Of a DNA stretch of 64,000 nt, positions 58,402-64,000 are shown piece after piece. Numbering within the stretch: the first letter of the stretch is position 1; every line of letters begins with the position of its first letter. Source of the stretch: Alopecurus myosuroides (taxonomy: Eukaryota > Streptophyta > Magnoliopsida > Poales > Poaceae); assembly GCA_028641055.1 (NCBI GenBank), contig CM054062.1, positions 141,278,682-141,342,681 of the forward strand, written 5' to 3'. The notes below the pieces were generated by a model that saw only the letters and a list, made by a program, of their open reading frames with translations, had not been told where the DNA came from and did no database searches. The position numbers and the translations under genes are program-made.

Positions 58402-59023
58402 TTCAATTTCTATGTAAACATCTTTGAGATCATGAAATAAAGTTGTCAGAATTCGTACTCTATGTTTTTTACATGTTTATTATAGTATAAAGCATAATTC
58501 CGTATTATCTATTTCCCAATGATCTCTCATAATACTCAATGTTAACCCGAATTGTGCCTGCGTGCTCGGTGTTAAAAAACTGAATGATTTTCAGCCTAAA
58601 AAGGCTTAAGGAAACCCAGATTGTGCCTGCGTGCCCTGAGTTTCATTTCAAAAAATTCCTTACTGTTCTCTAAGTATTATCTGATTGTTTTTATGTTGGG
58701 TCACTGAAGCTAGTAAGTAAAAATGCCTTTAGTATAATCCATGTTTCCGAGTTTCGACTGATTGGTTATACCCAGTCACTTGGCATGAAGATTAAAATAC
58801 TATCGAGCCATTTCAAACACTAAGGACAGTTAAAGCATATAAACCAGAGAACTTAGAAGATAAAGGAATAAATCCCGGAAAACTTGCAAAGATTAAATAA
58901 TATTACCGCAATAGGTGGAGTACTTGTTTATACAAAAGAATAGAAAGCATTACAATAAGTTTACATTGTAAGATCAGTAATGCTTCTATTTCCTATCTCC
59001 TACCCAGGACCAGGCAGCTTCCT
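58402..59023 (+). other. noncoding spacer between pol and the antisense ORF
   Basis: AT-rich sequence with two similar blocks, CGAATTGTGCCTGCGTGC (about 58548) and CAGATTGTGCCTGCGTGC (about 58617). It is the region into which pol and antisense transcripts would converge, but no terminator can be assigned. Confidence 0.5.
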
Positions 59024-61963
59024 TCAGGCATCCGAGTCGTCTTCGCTGCTGGATTACTCGGGAATTTCCGGAATAGCTTCCTCTGGATAGAAGATGGAGA
59101 CGTTCACCATGTTGGCAATCTTGGTGGCGTGACCTTTGATTTCATCAAAGATGCTGGCCCTTTGCGCCTCTGTGTATCCTTGAGGGTGATGCTACGCGCC
59201 AAGATTTGGCAGTTGGGTAGTGCATGCGCATGAGCCCTAGAGCCATGCGCGCACCACCACGTGCCGCGGAGCGAAGGGTGGAGTCCATGGACTCTGCCAC
59301 CTCCACGATGGCTTCCAGAAGTTTTGCAACTTCCGAGAACTCCCCAGACCTGGAAGGAAGGCATTTGTTGACCAGCAACATCCCTGCAGCCTTGATTGCG
59401 GTGAATACCTTCCCGAAAGCTCGGATTTTCTCAATCCGAGTAAGCTGGGGGCTATCTCCTGTTTTAGTAAAACACAAAAGTGTTAGAAAAACAGAGAAAG
59501 ATGTAAACATGAAAAATCCGGTAAAAGGTAAAGTACTTACCTAGAATCTTGTCCATCTCGGAGCCCTCCTCCAAGCGCTGGTTCAAGGCATTCTCCAAAT
59601 CTCGGATGGTGTCATTGTCCTTGGCTGCTTGGTTGGAGGCATTGGACTCGGCAATGCCAACGGCCAGTTGGCTGGCCTCCAGGTCCTGCTGCAACTCCAC
59701 AGTGAGCTTGTGAAGATCCAGGTTTTCTCGGTGGAGCTTTTCGGCATTGCCGGCATCTTCAGCAATTTGTTTGGCTTTCGCCAAAGAAGCTGAAAAGCAA
59801 GTAAAAAAGACGAGTTAGAAAACTCGGAAAACATACTTAGAAAAAATTACACAACTGGAAGTAGAGAAATATCTTACCTGCTTATTCCTTCAGCTGCTGC
59901 TGAGTGGATGCCAGTTCTGCCTCCTTATCCTCAATAATCGAAAGAAGGGTTTTCACCTCCTTGTTCTTGATGGTAAGTTTGTTGAAAACTTCCATGTTGA
60001 TGTTCTCAGCAGTTTGCTGAAACACGGAAAGGAGACAAAAAATGCTTAAGTTAAAAACAAGCATAAAAGTGGAAAAAGCATTAAGACAAAAGCATGCATT
60101 TGACTTCTTGCTTGGGGGCTAGAGGTATTACCTGGCTCATTTGCTGCAAACCTGAACAGTTTTCGTTGAACTCTTTTGCAAACTCTGCAAAAATAGTCCC
60201 GACATTGCTAAGGCCTTCATGGATGACCTTGAAATCCTTATGAAAGGTGGGAATGGGATCTTCCTCAGCTGGCTGAGAAGGACCTCCCATTTCCGGGGCT
60301 TCCCTTTCCCTCGTGTCCGTTTCCGGCACAACGGGATGGCTAGTCTGCTAGGTTCCTTCATTCGTAGCAGCAGTATGCTCTTCTGTAGCAGCAACTGTAG
60401 TATCTGGGGCAGTTGCAGGAGAAGGATGTGGCCCTCTTTTGGCCACAGACTTAAGCCTTCTTAGATTTTTGGGCTTCAAGGTTGTGGGAGCCAGGCTAAA
60501 AAGAGAAGTACCGGAGAATTAAAAATCCGAGACAAAGGAAGAAAGTTCCGACAAAAATAGCAAACCCGGATGTCAAACCTGGAGGTAGTGACGGGAATCC
60601 CATCAAGACCGATTATCTCCTTGGAGACGGAAACCTTCTTGTGTTTCCGTCCACCTGCAAAGTTGGCACGCAGTGCGTCCAACTCGACATCAGTTGCGAG
60701 GTCCGAGTCAGGAAGATCGAAAATCTATCAAACAAGACAAAGTCCGGGTTAATACAATTATCCGAGAAAGAAAAAACGCAAAACCCAAAATGTAAATGAT
60801 ATACTTTTGGGGCCGGGTTAGTCGCCATGTACATCGGCTGACTTTCCTCATATTGGTCGCGTGCTGCGACCAACTGGTTCACACGCTTACAAAAATCGTT
60901 TGTCGTCAAGGATTTGTTCGTCGTCCGCATGGCGTCCGCGGTTCCCGTATAGTCGCATAAAAGCCGGGGACCGTGGTCAGTCAAAGGCTGAATTCGCCTC
61001 TCTAACCAGCATAGAACTGTATCCATGCCGGTCATAGGTGGATCGGAAGTGACGAGTTTGGCGATGCGTCGCTTAATTCTAAGAAGATCCAGCGGCAGGG
61101 TCTGCACTGCTTCAGGTTGCCCAGTTTTCCCGGGGAGTGCGGCAGTGTTGGCGAAAGGTGGAATCCCCATTGTCTTTCCAGGAAATGGGACGTCTCGGTG
61201 ATAGAAAAATGAACCCGTCCAGAATTTGACGGATTCCGAGGTTTTTATCTTGGGGAACCAATCTTCCCTGAATCTACGCAGGGTAAAAGATATGGTCCCG
61301 CAAGTCGGGAGTGCGCCCTCGGAGGGGTTTCGCTTAACCCCGAAACAGTACATCCAGAAATCTAACCTAGGGGCTAAACCTAGATACCCTTCGAAGAGGG
61401 CCTGGAACCCGGCTAAGTATAGAATGGAGTTAGGTGGCAAGTTGTGAGGCTGGATGTTGTAGTGATTGAGTACCTGGAGGAAGAAGGCGGATGGCGGAAA
61501 TCTCATACCTCGTGAGATATGAGAAGTGAGGAGAACCTGCTCTCTGGCCTTAGGTGAAGGCTCGGACTCTTCTTCCTCGTACCGCCACTTTCCCTTCCAA
61601 ATCAACCCCTCCTTCTCCATTGTCGGAAGAAGGAGGAGGGAATGCTGCTCCGACTCCAATTGCCGGAAGTCTCGCCCTCGTCCTCGGCTCCGGCGGCGGC
61701 GGCCGTGGCGGCGAGCTCCTCTCCGGCGAGGATGACTTTTTCTTCCGCCGTTTCGGGGGCGAGAGGCGGAGGCGACGCAGAGGAAGATGCGGCCAGGTTA
61801 TCAGCCGCGAGATGTAGATCCTCGCGGGCCTGGTTGCCGGAAACTTTCTCTGGCGCGTCGATGGTGGTGCGGCTCGGCGAGTCGAGCTGGGATCCATCGT
61901 GTTGATGATGTCGTCGATGTCCGCGGCGACGGAGTGCTCCTGGGAAGCGCGTGGAGAGTCCAT
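59024..61963 (-). pseudogene. antisense ORF of inner Tat element (gypsy-type transposon PF04195-like), with introns
   Basis: Minus-strand reading starts at about 61963 (MDSPRASQEHSVAADIDDII), passes two frameshifts, and enters a long frame from 61620 (MEKEGLIWKGKWRYEEE) to about 60805. Its conserved part, MRFPPSAFFLQVLNHYNIQP, LPPNSILYLAGFQALFEGYL and LAPRLDFWMYCFGVKR, matches what I know of the 'putative gypsy type transposon' family. Further exons with splice-like borders follow: ALRANFAGGRKHKKVSVS (60579-60725), FKVIHEGLSNVGTIFAEFAK, NKEVKTLLSIIEDKEAELAS, LHRENLDLHKLTVELQQDLE (coiled coil) and FGKVFTAIKAAGMLLVNKCL. It ends SSSEDDSDA at a TGA (59024-59026) after an in-frame TAA. The role is unknown. 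Antisense ORFs at this position are a known Tat trait. Confidence 0.7.
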
Positions 61964-62526
61964 GGTTTGGCGGCGCGGTGAGGACCACGATCTCCCGACG
62001 AGAAGTCCGGGAACGGTGCTTGGATTAGTACATGCTCTGCTCTATTCTCGCTCGTGGCTCGAGGGCTATGGAGCTTGAGCTTGAAGGTGAGAAGAGAGCG
62101 GAAGGATTGCCGGAGGCATGAAGAGGGCTATTTATAGCCGGAAATCCTTTACAATGCGCGCTAATGGCTCTTTAGACCGTTGGATTTTCAACGCGTGTCA
62201 CTCGCCGGCAAATCCGGGAAATGGATCGACAGGTGTTTATTGCTATCTCCTCGTTTCCCGCGAGAATCCGTCGGAGATACGTTTCAGGGTTTCACACTCA
62301 AAACCCAAATGTCCCCGACGTCGACACAATTTCATCGCTGACGTAGGAAGTTCCTTCTCCACGAAGACTCGTGGAAGAAAAAGACGGATTTCCCGAAATT
62401 CGAGTTTCGCGTTAAGCTTGATTTGAAGGAAAAGAAGAACCAAGACGAAGAGCCGACATTTCTCGGAAAGAATGCGAATTTGACGAAAGACGGCGAATTG
62501 AAGTCTCGATCCTTCTTGGGGGCTAC
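61964..62526 (+). other. noncoding region and polypurine tract before the 3' LTR
   Basis: This is the upstream region of the antisense ORF (possible bidirectional control region). It ends in CTTGGGGGCTAC (62515-62526), directly before TGTCGG of the 3' LTR, which is the polypurine tract position. Confidence 0.6.
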
Positions 62527-63074
62527 TGTCGGATATATACCAATTAGGGGTATATTAGATGGTATCCTAAAGTGTCAGATTATCAGGGTGGCCTGAATGG
62601 TAATGGATTATGGTCCATTAGGCGGCCCAGTAAGCTGACGCGTAGAAGCCGGATTCTAGAAGAACCCGGACCACGGCCTACGTGGTACGGCTTGGAGTAG
62701 AAGGCGGATTCTTGCCTTCCAAGTTAGAACTTACCGTAGTCTTCTAGGTTTCCTTTTCTGTAAGCCCTAACCTGGCTATTATATAAAGCCGGATGGGAGA
62801 TAAGAAAGAGAGAGAACATTAAGCTAGAAGCTAACTCGCCGAGAGGTTGATCCTGGTCGAGTAGCTAAACCTAACTCACATTATACTTTGTATACTTCAG
62901 CCTTCAGCCCTAATTTAGTGAGATTGCAGGAGTAGGAACGCCGCCAAGTTGCGACGTACCGAACCTGGGTAAAACCTTGGTGTCATTGTTCGTCATACTA
63001 CCACGTCCCCCCCACGTCTCTATCAGTAGTCTCATGGCACCCCCGTCTATGAATTCGACTACGATGTCTCGACA
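62527..63074 (+). repeat. 3' LTR of inner Tat element (548 bp)
   Basis: Collinear with 42206-42751, with about 21 differences by eye, and followed by CCAAC (63075-63079), the second copy of the target duplication. Confidence 0.95.
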
Positions 63075-63715
63075 CCAACACAACCGGAGATCCGCAGACC
63101 AATTGCTGACGCACACACTCTCAAACATGTTCGACTCGACGAAATTTCCGCATCAGCATACTCAGTCGATTGGGAGCAACATCCAGCGGATTCAAAGTCT
63201 AATATACAGAAGACAGCGCCTCCCGGCATGAGTCTACAAAATGTTTGACTAGATGCACCAGATACTGAAGAGTTGTCATGATGAAACCCCTGCTTCGATC
63301 AGACCATAAGTTGATGGCGTGAATATCCGAACTACCAGATTCAGACGCAATTCGATTATTCACCCATTGCCCTTCACGACCCATGTCAGGTTCGATACCT
63401 GCAAAGACAAAGAAAATATCAGAAGAAGAAACAAAAATCAAGTCGACTCGGGGGCTCGACCGACATACAGAGCAAGTCTCTCGCGACATTGATCAATTCC
63501 TCTAGGACAAATTGTTCGCGTTTAGCGGCAAGTTTCTTCTTGGACTTAGCAACATCTGCAACACCTTGCAAGGCCTTCAGTTTTTGCTCACCATCGGCAA
63601 CACCGCCACGAAGAGAAGTGACCATACTTGCATCTGTCAAAAAAGGCACGACAGGGACCCTAGGAGCACTCGAAGATCTAGAGACGGCCTCGACCACCTG
63701 AAAGAAGATGGACAA
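63075..63715 (-). pseudogene. antisense ORF of the outer gypsy element, upstream part
   Basis: The minus strand gives MSIFFQVVEAVSRSSSAPRV, LTDASMVTSLRGGVADGEQK and VADVAKSKKKLAAKREQFVL from 63715 to about 63440, then SNWSADLRLCW at 63075-63110. It continues at 42205 beyond the inner element. Stops and frame changes separate the pieces, so it is decayed. Its Lys/Ala-rich helical character resembles the coiled-coil part of the inner antisense ORF. Confidence 0.5.
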
Positions 63716-64000
63716 AGTGCAAACTATTGAGTCGCACAGCTGGAAGACACTCGACAGTTATTTCGAAAAATATTTTCGAGTGCCCGGGGGCTACTCCCAT
63801 CGGGAGAACATGGAGTAAAGCAAATCAATTTCAGCCAACACATCAAACTCCCACATTAAGAAAACAAACTTAGAGTACTTCAAGCACACTGTAGAGGCCC
63901 CGAACCTGAAGGTCCGGAACCCCTCATATGCATACATTCACGATCCCAGGAAATTCAGTCGTGAACAACATACGAAGTGGTACACAGATACATTATCCAT
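63716..64000 (+). other. 3' region of the outer gypsy element
   Basis: A CCCGGGGGCTAC tract (63783-63794) resembles the polypurine tract seen before the inner 3' LTR. The next bases (TCCCATCGGGAG) do not start with TG, so an LTR start is not called. Nothing else can be named up to the window end. Confidence 0.4.

Larger units (their letters stand above)
42206..63074 (+). mobile_element. inner Tat-lineage gypsy retrotransposon with TSD CCAAC
   Basis: The LTRs at 42206-42751 (546 bp) and 62527-63074 (548 bp) begin TGTCGG and end TCGACA. CCAAC lies on both sides (42201-42205 and 63075-63079). The internal order is PBS, gag, protease, RT, RNase H, a second archaeal-type RNase H, integrase, then an antisense ORF, then the polypurine tract. 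That is the Tat-lineage plan. An 8.77-kb large-LTR element sits in its integrase region (48546-57314), so its own length is about 12.1 kb. About 21 LTR differences by eye (near 4%) point to a moderately old insertion. Coding regions have several stops and frameshifts. Confidence 0.95.
33813..64000 (+). mobile_element. outer Tat-lineage gypsy element, truncated at left and interrupted twice
   Basis: Pieces of one older element are found at 33813-34357 (pol, integrase N-terminal half), 41010-42205 (integrase C-terminal half and 3' region) and 63075 to the window end (3' region with antisense ORF). They are separated by a Helitron-like insert (34358-41009) and by a complete second Tat element (42206-63074). 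No 5' LTR, gag, protease or RT is seen, so the left part is lost. The left edge at about 33813 is abrupt. The right end and 3' LTR lie outside or at the edge of the window: a CCCGGGGGCTAC tract at 63783-63794 resembles the Tat polypurine tract. Confidence 0.75.

Noticed and set aside
60579..60805. Exact exon joins for the antisense ORF
   Set aside because: The best donor at 60805 and acceptor at 60725 do not keep phase, so only approximate exons are reported.
20388..63079. Same target duplication CCAAC at the solo LTR and at the inner Tat element
   Set aside because: The elements are unrelated and a 5-bp match is easily coincidence. No link is inferred.

Overview
This is nuclear DNA of a grass, most likely a member of the Triticeae (wheat, Aegilops, rye or barley group). 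The basis is two spliced plant genes separated by long retrotransposon blocks nested in one another, an Au-SINE-like insertion, Stowaway and Harbinger elements, a Sirevirus-type copia element, Tat-lineage gypsy elements with antisense ORFs, and a large-LTR element with a very short internal domain. No bacterial, organellar or CRISPR structure is present.

Layout. 1-8776: a decayed copia (Sirevirus-like) element on the minus strand. Its 5' LTR (7410-8776) sits inside an exon of an older multi-exon minus-strand gene of unknown function (8777 to about 11307), which is thereby truncated. 12163-12494: a small terminal-inverted-repeat element. 12741-19287: an intact six-exon COQ9 gene (ubiquinone biosynthesis, mitochondrial), minus strand, with an Au-like SINE, a leucine-rich-repeat gene scrap and a 289-bp tandem duplication in its introns. 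19690-24100: a GC-rich repeat-like segment split by a 3.6-kb solo LTR (20393-23982). 24537-26206: a Harbinger transposon whose transposase has lost an internal block. 26330-28575: an AT-rich TTTTGTTG-type repeat field and a GC-rich unclassified repeat. 29440-33455: an intact 12-exon gene for a reticulon-fused 3beta-hydroxysteroid dehydrogenase/decarboxylase, minus strand, with one GC-AG intron and a Stowaway MITE in intron 1.

From 33813 to the window end the DNA is one nest of elements. An old, left-truncated Tat/gypsy element (pol pieces at 33813-34357 and 41010-41703) carries a 6.6-kb insertion whose right end looks like a Helitron 3' terminus. A second Tat element (42206-63074, 546/548-bp LTRs, TSD CCAAC) sits inside the 3' antisense ORF of the first. 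A large-LTR element (48546-57314, two 4.13-kb LTRs around only 498 bp, TSD ATTGC) sits inside the integrase region of the second. LTR divergence by eye (about 4% for the Tat element, about 1% for the inner one) agrees with that order.

The only genes that look functional are COQ9 and the 3beta-HSD/D gene. Both lie on the minus strand. I see no operon-like or pathway link between them beyond lipid-type metabolism. The observations most worth follow-up are the tRNA-like A/B boxes conserved in both 4.13-kb LTRs, the tiny internal domain of that element, the intron-bearing antisense ORFs of the Tat elements, the Helitron-like insertion, and the unrecognised 311-bp insert in the copia integrase region.
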